DNA of 64,000 nt, taken from positions 1,821,705 through 1,885,704 of the forward strand of contig NZ_MINL01000001.1 of the NCBI RefSeq assembly GCF_001882345.1, read 5' to 3'. Position 1 is the first letter of the stretch. Each line of letters begins with the position of its first letter. Of the stretch, positions 8,238 through 16,959 are shown one piece after another. The stretch is from Halomonas sp. QHL1 (GTDB lineage Bacteria; Pseudomonadota; Gammaproteobacteria; Pseudomonadales; Halomonadaceae). The notes under the pieces are model-generated. The model did not search any database and had not been told where the DNA came from. It saw only the letters and a list, made by a program, of their open reading frames with translations. The translations under genes and the position numbers were made by a program.

Positions 8238-9254
8238 ATGAGCCAATCTATTGCAGTCATCAAGGGCGACGGTATCGGCCCAGAAATTATGGAGGCCACG
8301 CTGCGTGTACTCGACGCGTTAGATTGCGGCTTAACCTACCAGCATATTGACGCTGGCCTAGGCGCCCTTGAAAAGCATGGCACGCTGATTCCACAAGAAT
8401 CACTGGATGCCATTGAAAAATATGGCATCGCGCTGAAAGGCCCGCTCACCACGCCGATTGGCAAAGGCTTCTCTTCGATTAACGTACAGCTACGCCGCCA
8501 CTTTGATCTCTACGCCAACGTGCGCCCGGCGATTAGTTTCCCCGGCACCCGTTCACGCTACGATGGCATCGATATGATCACCGTGCGCGAAAACACCGAA
8601 GGCGCGTATCTTTCCGACGGCCAGGAGATGATCGACGACGGTGAGACGGGCATTTCGGTGATCAAAGTCACTCGCAAAGGCTCCGAGCGTATCGTGCGCT
8701 ACGCCTTTGAGCTGGCCAAAAACAACGGTCGCAAAAAAGTCACCGCAGTACATAAAGCCAACATCATCAAAACCAGCTCTGGGCTGTTCTTGGACGTGGC
8801 TCGCGAAATAGCCAAAGAGTACCCCGAGATTGAATTCCAGGAGATGATCGTTGATAACGCCTGCATGCAGCTGGTAATGAACCCGCATCAGTTTGATGTG
8901 ATGGTCACCACCAACCTGTTCGGCGATATTCTCTCTGACCTTTGCGCTGGCTTAGTCGGTGGCTTGGGCCTGGCACCTGGTGCCAACATCGGCGAAAAAG
9001 CGGCGATTTTTGAGGCCGTGCACGGCTCTGCACCGGATATCGAAGGCAAAAACATCGCCAACCCCTGCGCTTTACTGCTGGCCGCGGCACAAATGCTGGA
9101 TCACCTGGGCATGAATGAAAAGGGTGACGCAATCCGCCAGGGCATTCGTACCGTACTGGAAACCCGCCGCGATATGGTCACCCCCGATATGGGCGGCACT
9201 GGCAGCACCGACTCCTTCGCCCAGGCGCTGGTCGAATACGTTCAGAGCCACTAG
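8238..9254 (+). CDS. NAD-dependent isocitrate dehydrogenase (short, homomeric type)
   Basis: 338-residue member of the isocitrate/isopropylmalate dehydrogenase family. Seen: [13 protein letters not shown] at the N-terminus, the substrate loop [30 protein letters not shown] with the serine and arginines that bind the isocitrate carboxylates, [12 protein letters not shown], the [15 protein letters not shown] helix, the metal-binding DNACMQLV and [23 protein letters not shown] segments, and [25 protein letters not shown] with ENTEG favours isocitrate over isopropylmalate, and the short length fits the NAD-type enzyme rather than the 415-residue E. coli Icd. It acts in the TCA cycle. Start ATG at 8238 follows AAAGAGGAG. 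It converges on the metal ATPase across a small tandem repeat. Confidence 0.88.
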   Translation: MSQSIAVIKGDGIGPEIMEATLRVLDALDCGLTYQHIDAGLGALEKHGTLIPQESLDAIEKYGIALKGPLTTPIGKGFSSINVQLRRHFDLYANVRPAISFPGTRSRYDGIDMITVRENTEGAYLSDGQEMIDDGETGISVIKVTRKGSERIVRYAFELAKNNGRKKVTAVHKANIIKTSSGLFLDVAREIAKEYPEIEFQEMIVDNACMQLVMNPHQFDVMVTTNLFGDILSDLCAGLVGGLGLAPGANIGEKAAIFEAVHGSAPDIEGKNIANPCALLLAAAQMLDHLGMNEKGDAIRQGIRTVLETRRDMVTPDMGGTGSTDSFAQALVEYVQSH

Positions 9255-9300
9255 TCGACTCTTTCTAGCCGATCGCTTTCTAGTCGATCGTTTTCTAGTC
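9251..9300. repeat. Three-and-a-half copies of a 14-15 bp tandem repeat between convergent stops
   Basis: Units CTAGTCGACTCTTT (9251-9264), CTAGCCGATCGCTTT (9265-9279), CTAGTCGATCGTTTT (9280-9294) and a partial CTAGTC at 9295. The first CTAG supplies the TAG stop of the isocitrate dehydrogenase and the last supplies, on the other strand, the TAG stop of the metal ATPase. It probably arose by local slippage; no other role is evident. Confidence 0.7.
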
Positions 9301-11514
9301 AATGTCATTAAAGCGGTAGCGTAATAAGTGTAGTGCATTGAGGGTGACCAACACGGTCGCCCCAGTGTCCGCCATTACCGCGACCCACATCCCCGTGATC
9401 CCTAGCGCCGTTGAGACCAAAAACAGCGCTTTGAAGCCAAGCGCCAGGGCCACGTTGGTTTTTACATTGCGCATGGTGGCCCTGGAGAGCGCGATCATCT
9501 CGGCTATCCCGCCCACTCGGTTTTTAAGCAGCGCGGCATCAGCGGTTTCAAGCGCTACATCGGTGCCACTGCCCATAGCGATACCCACTTCTGCCGCTGC
9601 AAGCGCCGGCGCATCGTTAATACCATCCCCAACCTTGCCCACCGGCCCAAGCCCTTGTGCCTGCCACTTGCGCACACGCTGGGCTTTGTCTTCCGGCATT
9701 AGCTCGCCCTCTGCTTCAATGCCTAGCTGCTCACCAATGGCAGCCACGGTGCGGGCATTGTCTCCGCTGAGCATCACGGCCTGAACGCCTAGGCGTTCTA
9801 GTGCTTGAAGGCCCTTGCGAGCATCTTCACGGGGCTCATCCCGCAAGGCGATCAGTCCTAAAGGGCGCTCGTTATCTATCTCTATTTCAATTAATACGGC
9901 TACGCTTTTACCCTGCGCTTCCAGCGCTGCAATGCGGGCTTCTATCTCACTGGTGTGCTGGGTAAAGGATTGCAGATAGCGCGGGCTAACCAGTATTAAC
10001 TCTCGCCCTTCCACCTGCCCGGCAACGCCCTGCCCCGCTAGCGCACGTGCGTCTTGTACGGCGGGGAGCCTCACACCTTGGGGCTGAGCACTGCCAGTAC
10101 GAAAATATTCACTAATTGCTACAGCGAGAGGGTGGCTGGAGCTCTGCTCCAGAGCGGCAGCAAGACGCACTATTTCATCGATAAGGTTTTTATCAAGACG
10201 GCTACCAGCTTCGAAGCTCTCCACGTCCGTCACCGTGGGTTTGCCAGCGGTTAGGGTACCGGTTTTATCCAGTGCGACCCGTTTGAGCTTGCCTAACTGC
10301 TCTAATACCGCCCCACCTTTCATCAACAGGCCGTTGCGAGCGCCAACCGATAACCCGGCCGCAATAGCCGCGGGAGTCGAGATCACCAGTGCACAGGGGC
10401 AGGCAATAAGCAGAAGCGCTAGGGCGCGATAGATGGATTCAGACCACAGCATCGTCGACACCAGCGGCGGCACGATCGCGACCAGCAGCGCCACCCCGAC
10501 GACCGCCGGCATATAATAAAAGGCAAAGCGGTCAATAAAACGCGCCACCGGTGCTTTGGCCGCCTGAGCCTCCTCCACGAGCTTAATCACACGGGCGATG
10601 GTGTTGTTTTCAGCGCTGCGGGTTACCTCGACCTCAAGCACACCATCTAAGTTGACGGTGCCAGCAAACACCGTTTCGCCCTCCCCACGCTCCCGCGGCA
10701 CCGACTCGCCGTTGACCGGCGATTCATCGATTGAGGAGTGACCGGCAATAATTTGCCCATCGCAGGGTAGCCGGTCACCGGGGCGTAACTGCACCTTCTG
10801 CCCCGGCTGAAGCGAGGCGGCGGCTATCTCGCGCACTTCGCCCTGTTCCAGTAACCGCGCGGTGGAGGGCGTCAGCTTGGAAAGCGCTGAAATACTGCGG
10901 CGCGCTTGAGCGGCGGCGACGCCTTCCAGCATCTCCCCCACCGCAAATAGAAACACCACCACCGCCGCTTCGGCGGCGGCGTTTATCGCCAGCGCCCCTA
11001 GGGCTGCAATGCTCATCAGCATTTCGATGGTGAAGGGGTTGCCCATCTTAAGCGCCTGCCATGCACGCTGAATAACCGGCACAAGCCCAACGACCGTCGC
11101 GGCAATAAACGGCCAACTGCCCAGAGCGGGCCAGGCGAACTTAAGCCCCCAAGCAAGCGTCAGCAATACACCACTGACAATCACCAAACGCCCTTTAGGC
11201 GACTGCCACCAAGGGGTCGGTTTTTTCGATTCAGCCGTGGCCACCGATTCATCAATCACTTGGTAGCCCAGTGCTGTAATCGTCGACTCAATTTCGGAAT
11301 GTGGCAGCATTTTTCCCGGTGGAGCGGTTAATCGCAACGAGCCGGTGACAGAACTCGCGGAGACTTCTTCGACATGATTTAAACGCGTTAGCGCCGCTTC
11401 GACTTTGCGTTCGCAACCGCCGCAGTCCATGCCCTGCACGCGCAGGGTGGTCGGTGTGTTCGTCGCTTGTGGAGCCTGGTGTTGTGTCGTTTTAGCAGGG
11501 GTGGTGTCACTCAT
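9295..11514 (-). CDS. zntA: Heavy-metal P1B-type ATPase (Zn/Cd/Pb exporter, ZntA-like)
   Basis: 739-residue inner-membrane pump exporting divalent soft metals. In order: a low-complexity head, an HMA metal-binding domain with GMDCGGC (CxxC), paired helices, the actuator domain (ESPVNGESVP), the transmembrane CPC motif in LLIACPCALVIS, the phosphorylation site DKTGTLTAGK, the SSSHPLA motif of the nucleotide domain and the hinge GDGINDAPALAAAEVG. CPC plus a single N-terminal CxxC fits the ZntA/CadA class. The ATG at 11514 has GGAGCGAAGAG upstream; the longer frame starts with TTG. It is transcribed away from a MerR regulator and shares with it a short region carrying a MerR-type dyad. Confidence 0.93.
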   Translation of the reverse strand: MSDTTPAKTTQHQAPQATNTPTTLRVQGMDCGGCERKVEAALTRLNHVEEVSASSVTGSLRLTAPPGKMLPHSEIESTITALGYQVIDESVATAESKKPTPWWQSPKGRLVIVSGVLLTLAWGLKFAWPALGSWPFIAATVVGLVPVIQRAWQALKMGNPFTIEMLMSIAALGALAINAAAEAAVVVFLFAVGEMLEGVAAAQARRSISALSKLTPSTARLLEQGEVREIAAASLQPGQKVQLRPGDRLPCDGQIIAGHSSIDESPVNGESVPRERGEGETVFAGTVNLDGVLEVEVTRSAENNTIARVIKLVEEAQAAKAPVARFIDRFAFYYMPAVVGVALLVAIVPPLVSTMLWSESIYRALALLLIACPCALVISTPAAIAAGLSVGARNGLLMKGGAVLEQLGKLKRVALDKTGTLTAGKPTVTDVESFEAGSRLDKNLIDEIVRLAAALEQSSSHPLAVAISEYFRTGSAQPQGVRLPAVQDARALAGQGVAGQVEGRELILVSPRYLQSFTQHTSEIEARIAALEAQGKSVAVLIEIEIDNERPLGLIALRDEPREDARKGLQALERLGVQAVMLSGDNARTVAAIGEQLGIEAEGELMPEDKAQRVRKWQAQGLGPVGKVGDGINDAPALAAAEVGIAMGSGTDVALETADAALLKNRVGGIAEMIALSRATMRNVKTNVALALGFKALFLVSTALGITGMWVAVMADTGATVLVTLNALHLLRYRFNDID

Positions 11515-11556
11515 CGCTCTTCGCTCCAAGTTCGTCTATCTTAAGAGCAGCGTAAT

Positions 11557-11575
11557 ACCTATAGTCACTAGAGGT
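11557..11575. promoter_or_regulatory. MerR-family operator between zntA and its regulator
   Basis: ACCTATAGTCACTAGAGGT is an imperfect dyad (8-bp arms around TCA or TGA, one mismatch). On the minus strand it lies between TTGAAC and TACGCT separated by 19 bp, the overlong spacing typical of MerR-activated promoters. It is placed correctly to drive zntA and to sit within 10 bp of the regulator's own start. Confidence 0.7.
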
Positions 11576-11582
11576 TCAAGTA

Positions 11583-12062
11583 ATGAACGATCAAAACCCT
11601 GAGCCAGCCACCACTGAGCACTATATCGGCATTGGCGAGCTGGCGCGGGAGTCCGGCTGCAAGCCAGAAACGGTGCGCTACTACGAACAGATTGGGCTAC
11701 TGCCTTCAGCCCCGCGCAATGAAGGTAACCAGCGACGCTACACCACAGCCACCATCCGCCGTTTGACGTTTATTCGCCATGCGCGGGATTTTGGCTTTTC
11801 GGTGGAGGCGGTAAGGGAGCTTTTACAAATGGCGGATTATCCCGCCATGCCCTGCGAGGAGGTTGATACGCTGGCAAAACGTCACCTAGCCGAGGTCGAA
11901 GCACGACTCGCGCGACTCACCTCAGTGCGCGATGAGCTTCAGCGCATGATCAATCAGTGCGCGGGAGGCAGTGTTGGCCAGTGCCATATTATTGATGTGC
12001 TTAGCGACCACCGTCTGTGTCATCAAACGGGGCCTCACGGTGGCGCCGATGTCATCGGTTAA
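11583..12062 (+). CDS. MerR-family metal-responsive regulator (CadR/ZntR/PbrR type)
   Basis: 159-residue activator. The N-terminal winged helix contains IGELARESGCKPETVRYYEQIGLLP and EGNQRRYT, then a long dimerisation helix, and a metal-binding tail with cysteines at MPCEEVD, GQCHIIDVL and DHRLCH, the arrangement of Cd/Pb/Zn sensors. On metal binding such proteins remodel the overlong promoter of the cognate ATPase. The gene is divergent from the ATPase and the intergenic dyad fits that role. The C-terminus has one cysteine pair with histidines rather than a long cysteine-rich tail, so the preferred metal (Cd, Pb or Zn) cannot be decided by eye. Confidence 0.9.
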   Translation: MNDQNPEPATTEHYIGIGELARESGCKPETVRYYEQIGLLPSAPRNEGNQRRYTTATIRRLTFIRHARDFGFSVEAVRELLQMADYPAMPCEEVDTLAKRHLAEVEARLARLTSVRDELQRMINQCAGGSVGQCHIIDVLSDHRLCHQTGPHGGADVIG

Positions 12063-12069
12063 CGCGCGA

Positions 12070-12855
12070 TTAACCCAGCCATACATCTAAAAACAGCATA
12101 ATCACTAGACCCATCGCCAAACCAAAAGTGGCTTTTTTCTGGTGCCCGCGGCGGTGAGTTTCGGGAATGATTTCGTGGCTGATCACATACAACATGGCAC
12201 CGGCGGCGAATGCCAGCCCCCAGGGCAGCAGTATTTGTGAAACGCTGACAATACTGGCACCAAACAGCCCACCGATGGGCTCAATTAGGCCGGTTAGCGC
12301 GGCAATCGACCAGGAGCGCCACTTTGAGTAGCCCTCACCCATTAAGGCAACCGCAACGGCGAGCCCTTCTGGCATATTCTGCAGCCCAATACCGATGGCC
12401 AGCGGCATGCCGCCTTCCAACCCATAAGCCCCAAAGCCGACGCCCACCGCCATGCCTTCCGGCAGGTTGTGTATGGCAATAGCGAATACAAACAGCCACA
12501 CCCGACGCAGCGATGCCGCTTCCGGCCCTTCACGGCCCTGGGCAAAATGCTCATGGGGAAGATGCTCGTTAAGCAGCGCAATTGCGCCCATCCCGAGCAG
12601 AATCGCGATACACACAATCGCGGCGGGCACGGGGCCACCGGCATAATAGATTTCCGCGGCATCAAGCGCTGGAATAATCAGCGAGAAGAACGACGCCGCC
12701 AGCATTACTCCCGCTGCAAAACCCAACGCCAGATCGCGAAAGCTACGACTGGGCGTTTTACCTAGCAGCACCGGTAGCGCGCCGACAGCAGTGAGCAACC
12801 CGGCGGTTAGGCTGCCCAAAAACCCTAGTAACAACGTATTTTCCATGGACAGCAT
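12070..12855 (-). CDS. ZIP-family divalent metal transporter (ZupT-like)
   Basis: About 261-residue membrane protein with eight hydrophobic helices. The two diagnostic ZIP helices are present: HNLPEGMAVGVGFG (helix IV) and NMPEGLAVAVAL (helix V), which hold the metal-binding histidine, asparagine and glutamates. A histidine-containing loop (NEHLPHEHFAQGREGP) lies between helices III and IV, and SHEIIPETHRRGHQ comes near the end. The ATG at 12855 or 12846 is likely; the upstream TTG at 12870 has no ribosome site. Its stop lies 7 bp from the convergent MerR gene, so the region groups an exporter, a sensor and a probable importer of the same metals. Confidence 0.88.
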   Translation of the reverse strand: MLSMENTLLLGFLGSLTAGLLTAVGALPVLLGKTPSRSFRDLALGFAAGVMLAASFFSLIIPALDAAEIYYAGGPVPAAIVCIAILLGMGAIALLNEHLPHEHFAQGREGPEAASLRRVWLFVFAIAIHNLPEGMAVGVGFGAYGLEGGMPLAIGIGLQNMPEGLAVAVALMGEGYSKWRSWSIAALTGLIEPIGGLFGASIVSVSQILLPWGLAFAAGAMLYVISHEIIPETHRRGHQKKATFGLAMGLVIMLFLDVWLG

Positions 12856-13019
12856 AAACTCGGTTGGCAATTAGAAAGGCATCAATGAAAACAACACGTT
12901 GTTGTCTAACGTGGTATCAACACATACTTTAACGCACTAACGCCTAATGAATAAATAATGACGGTCTTCATCAGCACGATGTCAGTGTGCGCCCTGGAGG
13001 CATTAATAAAGGGACCCTC

Positions 13020-13246
13020 GTGCCTCTTTCCGCTACATTAGCCGCCACCCACTTTACCCAGCTGCAACCTCGCTTAGAGGCCTGATCGCCTTACCAGAGA
13101 GCATCGCACGCGTATTCACCCTGTGTATTCATCTGTCGATGTGCCAAGCCTGCCGCATCTGCGCGCTCCAATTCGACCTGTTGCATCAAGCTGGCAAGCT
13201 TCATCCCGCCGCCCTGCTTAATTTTCGCCAAACACTAGACTATTAG
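13020..13246 (+). pseudogene. Small gene broken by a one-base frameshift (unknown function)
   Basis: A GTG at 13020, preceded by AAAGGGA, opens a frame reading PLSATLAATHFTQLQPRLEA and stopping at about 13086. One base out of register, the sequence continues as LIALPESIARVFTLCIHL, then SMCQACRICALQFDLL and HQAGKLHPAALLNFRQTLDY, to a TAG at 13244. Restoring one C at about 13084 would join both halves into a 76-residue protein with a CxxCxxC cluster. I do not recognise the family. The join fits a simple deletion, but without homologues the reading is inference; an intact 35-residue ORF from the ATG at 13139 is the alternative. Confidence 0.4.
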
Positions 13247-13641
13247 CCCTTTCAGCTAGGCACTGCGAACCACCTCACCGCTCCCCGCTGGCTCTCCACA
13301 AACCGGATTATTTTGCACCAAGAACTAAACACTGTACTACCTATGTACAAAAAGTGATTTTGCATTTAATCTGAATTAAGCTATACAAAACCTATACGAT
13401 TGAGAAAACATCCTCACGTGATATGCGCCTTGTCATTTGCTTCGTTGGCATGACGCCATCCACTTTTCTCGTTAAAAAATGGCTGAACGTCGCATTCATT
13501 GGACGTAACTGGATGTCTAAAATACTCAAAACACAATAATTGAAGCATTTTGATACCTATAGATGCTCGTAATTACTTCTACACCAAGACTGCTCCAACC
13601 TTATACGCAAGACTTTAATAGAACCGTTGACAGGATTAGCA
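13247..13641. other. 395-bp AT-richer non-coding stretch
   Basis: The region upstream of the PAS-PAS-MCP gene is clearly AT-richer than its surroundings and has no convincing frame on either strand. It should hold the promoter of that gene; I cannot single out one pair of boxes with confidence. Confidence 0.4.
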
Positions 13642-14910
13642 ATGCTCACTTTTCTAGCTTCTAATGGTTTACATAGTGCAATTTATCAACATACCGCTTG
13701 CATCTCTTTTACCCCAGAAGGGTTTATCAAGGAGGCAAGTGAGCAATTCCTAACCGCCGTCGGTTACACCCTTGAGCAAGTGAAGGGGCAGCACCACCGG
13801 GTTTTCTGCTTTCCTGAAGAGAGCAGTAGTCTTGAGTACCGTACTTTTTGGGAAACACTGGCCGCTGGGCATAGCCAGCAAGGGCGCTTTCGGCGTTCAA
13901 ATGCTCTGGGCGATGAGATTTGGCTAGAGGCCACCTACCTACCGATCAGTAACCGGCGAGGGAAGGTTGTCGAGATACTCAAAATTGCCAATGACGTTAC
14001 CGCCGCGCACCAAGAAGCAGAGCGCAAAAATGCTGTCTTAGAAGCGTTAAATAGCTCCATGGCGGTGATTGAATTTACGCCCAACGGTGAGATTCTTAAC
14101 GCCAACACGAACTTTGAGCAGGCGATGGGCTATCGAAATGAAGAATTAGTAGGTGCGCACCATCGAATGTTTTGTCCCGCCGATTTCTCACAAACCAATC
14201 CACGTTTCTGGGAGCGTCTGGCTCAGGGCGAGTACATGCAAGGCAAGTTTGAGCGCTTGGATTCTCGTGGTGCCAGCGTCTGGCTAGAGGCGACTTACAA
14301 CCCGATTCAAGATGGCCATGGAAAGGTAGTTAAAGTAGTTAAGTTTGCCACCGATATCACCCGCTCCGTTGAGGCCGCTGAATCCGCGACACGCGCTGTC
14401 ACTGCCGCCCAGAGCACCTCCTCGCAGACAGAACAAATCGCCCAAAACGGCCTTATCCACCTGCAGCGCGTTGTTCGTGATTCTGAACAAGCGGCATTAA
14501 CATTGGCAGAAGCGCAGCAGCTAATCTCCGCGCTTAACAATCAGGCACAGAGTATTAATAGCATTACCGAGTCGATTGCACTTATCGCTAACCAGACCAA
14601 CCTACTCTCGCTTAATGCCGCGATAGAAGCAGCACGTGCGGGTGAACAGGGTCGCGGATTTGCGGTAGTGGCTAACGAAGTGCGCCGTTTGGCCAAAGGC
14701 TCTAGTGAAGCGGTGGATGAAATTACTAAGGTGCTGAAAGAGAACAGCGCCTTGGTGGAGCGCACTACTCAAGCGATGCAGCAGGTAGTAGAGCAAGGAA
14801 AATCCAGCCAGACTAGCGTCGGGGAAATTGAGATCATCGTAAACGAGATACTCACCGGGGCTCGCAGTGTTTCCACGTCTATTGAGCAGCTAGCGCTGGA
14901 AGCTTCTTGA
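13642..14910 (+). CDS. Soluble PAS-PAS methyl-accepting chemotaxis-type protein (BdlA-like)
   Basis: 422-residue protein without transmembrane segments. Two PAS domains (about residues 15-120 and 135-240) share near-repeats such as [16 protein letters not shown] / [16 protein letters not shown] and [11 protein letters not shown] / [11 protein letters not shown]. The last 170 residues form an MCP signalling domain with the hairpin tip [38 protein letters not shown]. The PAS-PAS-MCP order, size and lack of membrane anchor match Pseudomonas BdlA, which links redox or nutrient cues to biofilm dispersal, and related cytoplasmic energy sensors. The ATG at 13642 has AGGA seven bases upstream. No che genes are near, so its array partners are elsewhere. 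Confidence 0.88.
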   Translation: MLTFLASNGLHSAIYQHTACISFTPEGFIKEASEQFLTAVGYTLEQVKGQHHRVFCFPEESSSLEYRTFWETLAAGHSQQGRFRRSNALGDEIWLEATYLPISNRRGKVVEILKIANDVTAAHQEAERKNAVLEALNSSMAVIEFTPNGEILNANTNFEQAMGYRNEELVGAHHRMFCPADFSQTNPRFWERLAQGEYMQGKFERLDSRGASVWLEATYNPIQDGHGKVVKVVKFATDITRSVEAAESATRAVTAAQSTSSQTEQIAQNGLIHLQRVVRDSEQAALTLAEAQQLISALNNQAQSINSITESIALIANQTNLLSLNAAIEAARAGEQGRGFAVVANEVRRLAKGSSEAVDEITKVLKENSALVERTTQAMQQVVEQGKSSQTSVGEIEIIVNEILTGARSVSTSIEQLALEAS

Positions 14911-14916
14911 TTCAAT

Positions 14917-14948
14917 GCAAAAGCCAGCGCATCGGCGCTGGCTTTTGC
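14917..14948. terminator. Strong hairpin between convergent genes
   Basis: GCAAAAGCCAGCGC (14917-14930) pairs perfectly with GCGCTGGCTTTTGC (14935-14948) around a 4-nt loop, followed by CTCTTT. The U-tract is weak. It lies between the stops of the MCP-type gene and the convergent peroxiredoxin gene and may serve both. Confidence 0.65.
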
Positions 14949-14965
14949 CTCTTTACACCACTCTA

Positions 14966-15616
14966 TTAACGCAGTGGTGTCTTACGCAGGTATGGCAGCA
15001 CAGTTTCGTATTCGCCATACTTCTGTTTGGCATCGGCGTCGGAAACGCTAGGCGGAATAATCACGTCCTGACCTATCGTCCAATCAGCCGGGGTGGCAAC
15101 GCCGTGTTTCGACGTGGTTTGCAGGGCATCCAAGGCGCGTAGGATTTCTGCAAAGTTGCGCCCTACGGTCATCGGATAGGTCATGGAAAGCTTTAACTGC
15201 TTATCCGGCCCGATAATAAATACCGAGCGCACCGTCGCGCTGTCTGCCGGTGTGCGGCCATCGGGCAGGTAGGCATCTTCCGGCAGCATGTCATAAAGCT
15301 TTGACACCGTTAGGCCGTCGTCGGCGATGATCGGAAAATCGACCTCGCTGCCGCTGACGGTTTGGATATCATTGCCCCAGCGTTTGTGATCTTCAACGCC
15401 ATCCACGGAAACACCGATTACTTTGGTGCCGCGTTTCTTCCACTCTGCGCTCAGCTGCGCGACGGCGCCGAATTCCGTTGTGCAAACCGGGGTAAAATCT
15501 TTCGGGTGCGAAAACAGGATCGCCCAGCTATCGCCAATCCAGTCATGAAAGCGAATCGGCCCTTGGCTCGTCTCCGCTGCGAAATCAGGCACGACGGCAT
15601 TAATACGTAATGACAT
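14966..15616 (-). CDS. 1-Cys (Prx6-type) peroxiredoxin
   Basis: 216-residue thiol peroxidase. The peroxidatic cysteine is C45 in HPKDFTPVCTTEFG, the PxxxTxxC signature. The C-terminal extension (VTMGRNFAEILRALDALQ-like stretch, then WTIGQDVIIPPSVSDADAKQKYG) is that of the Prx6 subfamily, which uses one catalytic cysteine. It reduces hydrogen peroxide and alkyl hydroperoxides in the cytoplasm. The ATG at 15616 follows TAAGGAGGAAAG, a near-ideal ribosome site. It appears to be transcribed alone; no OxyR gene is adjacent. Confidence 0.94.
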   Translation of the reverse strand: MSLRINAVVPDFAAETSQGPIRFHDWIGDSWAILFSHPKDFTPVCTTEFGAVAQLSAEWKKRGTKVIGVSVDGVEDHKRWGNDIQTVSGSEVDFPIIADDGLTVSKLYDMLPEDAYLPDGRTPADSATVRSVFIIGPDKQLKLSMTYPMTVGRNFAEILRALDALQTTSKHGVATPADWTIGQDVIIPPSVSDADAKQKYGEYETVLPYLRKTPLR

Positions 15617-15778
15617 GCTTTCCTCCTTAATGGGCGTTAGACGCCCTAATATCTTATTGGACTTTCAACACCTTCACTATAGATCATTTAGCGCTAAGAC
15701 AGCGAGTACCCAGACAACGTTCACTGTCGCTCATTTAGCACCCTCTAAAGCAAAAGCGCTTGATTATACAAAGTAGAA

Positions 15779-15796
15779 CGGCGCCCTTAGGCGCCG
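15779..15796 (-). terminator. Candidate terminator after the CNNM gene
   Basis: CGGCGCC (15779-15785) and GGCGCCG (15790-15796) form a 7-bp all-GC stem with a CTTA loop. On the minus strand it is followed by TTCTACTTTG, a weak U-tract. It lies 27 bp past the stop of the CNNM gene. Confidence 0.45.
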
Positions 15797-15822
15797 ATCA
15801 ACATCAGTGAGGCTGGCTGGGA

Positions 15823-16860
15823 TTACTCCACCGTTTTGGTGACTTTATCTTCCCGCTTAACTCGTTTGATCCACTGCTGTTTCGCATAGTGGCGTAAATT
15901 GGCCACATTGTCGGTCTCATCGACAATATCTTGCCCCAGAATGGTTTCGATAATGTCTTCTAACGTGATTAAACCTACAAAGGTACCGTGCTCGTCGTAG
16001 ACAACCCGCATGTGCAGGTGATCTTTCAGCATGGAGGTAAACACCTGCTCAACGTTATGTGAGACGTCAACGCTGCCGATCGGATGCATCAACTCACGCA
16101 TCGTTTTGGCATCGTCAGCGTGGTACATATCCGCTTTATGCACATAGCCAAAGGCCTGCTCACCGTTGTCCATTACCGGGAAGCGCGTGAACGGCGCTTT
16201 ACCATACTGCTCATCAAACGTTTTCACGGTCATATCAGGCAAAACGGTTTCACACACAGTACGCGGCGTCATTGCTTTGCTTACGACGATATCGTGCAAG
16301 TTGAGCATATTGATAATGGTGCGCGACTCGTCCGCGTCCAATACCTTCTCTTCCAGGCCGACCCGGGCCAGCACTTTAATTTCATCGCGCAGATCGACAT
16401 CGTGTTCCGACTTACCTAAACGGCGGGTGATCTGCTCCGACATCCAGATAAAAGGCAGCAGGCCTATAATCATCGGATTTAAAAAGCGCGGCAAAAACGG
16501 CGACAAACCGCGCCAGTAAGTTGCACCAATGGTCTTTGGAATAATTTCCGACAGTATCAAGATCAGCATCGTCATCACCGCCGAGACGATGGCGATCGAA
16601 GCTTCGCCAAACACTATCGCGGCTTGGGCACCTACCGCTGTTGCCCCCACGGTATGGGCAATCGTATTCAGCGTCAAAATTGCGGCCAATGGCCGGTCGA
16701 TGTTGGTTTTAAGCTTGGTAAGCGCGGCGTGTAACTTTGGCTTCTCTTCCTTCTGCTTAGCAATATAGCTAGGCGTAATAGAAAGAAGCGCTGCTTCAAG
16801 GATGGAACACAAAAAAGAGAGGGCGATCGAAAGCGTGGCAATCGAGATCAGGAGGAACAT
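15823..16860 (-). CDS. CNNM/CorC-family membrane protein with CBS pair
   Basis: 345-residue protein with an N-terminal DUF21/CNNM membrane domain (about 1-180, three or four helices, with LCSILEAALLSITPSYIA and LILSEIIPKTIGA motifs) and a CBS pair (about 195-320, SKAMTPRTVCETVLPD and HMRVVYDEHGTFVGLITLEDIIETILGQDI). This organisation belongs to the magnesium/cobalt transporters related to eukaryotic CNNM proteins. The C-terminal CorC_HlyC domain of longer homologues is missing and is replaced by a short charged tail (KQQWIKRVKREDKVTKTVE), as in the shorter 'hemolysin-like' members. It is likely involved in divalent-cation efflux or homeostasis; direct transport is inference. Confidence 0.85.
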   Translation of the reverse strand: MFLLISIATLSIALSFLCSILEAALLSITPSYIAKQKEEKPKLHAALTKLKTNIDRPLAAILTLNTIAHTVGATAVGAQAAIVFGEASIAIVSAVMTMLILILSEIIPKTIGATYWRGLSPFLPRFLNPMIIGLLPFIWMSEQITRRLGKSEHDVDLRDEIKVLARVGLEEKVLDADESRTIINMLNLHDIVVSKAMTPRTVCETVLPDMTVKTFDEQYGKAPFTRFPVMDNGEQAFGYVHKADMYHADDAKTMRELMHPIGSVDVSHNVEQVFTSMLKDHLHMRVVYDEHGTFVGLITLEDIIETILGQDIVDETDNVANLRHYAKQQWIKRVKREDKVTKTVE

Positions 16861-16959
16861 GGGCGCCTAAGGTAATGGGTTGTCCCGCGTTTATAGGGGC
16901 ATCATAAGTAGAAGTCAATGGTTATCTATCGCGCACTCGCCAAGTGCGCAAACCTGAAT

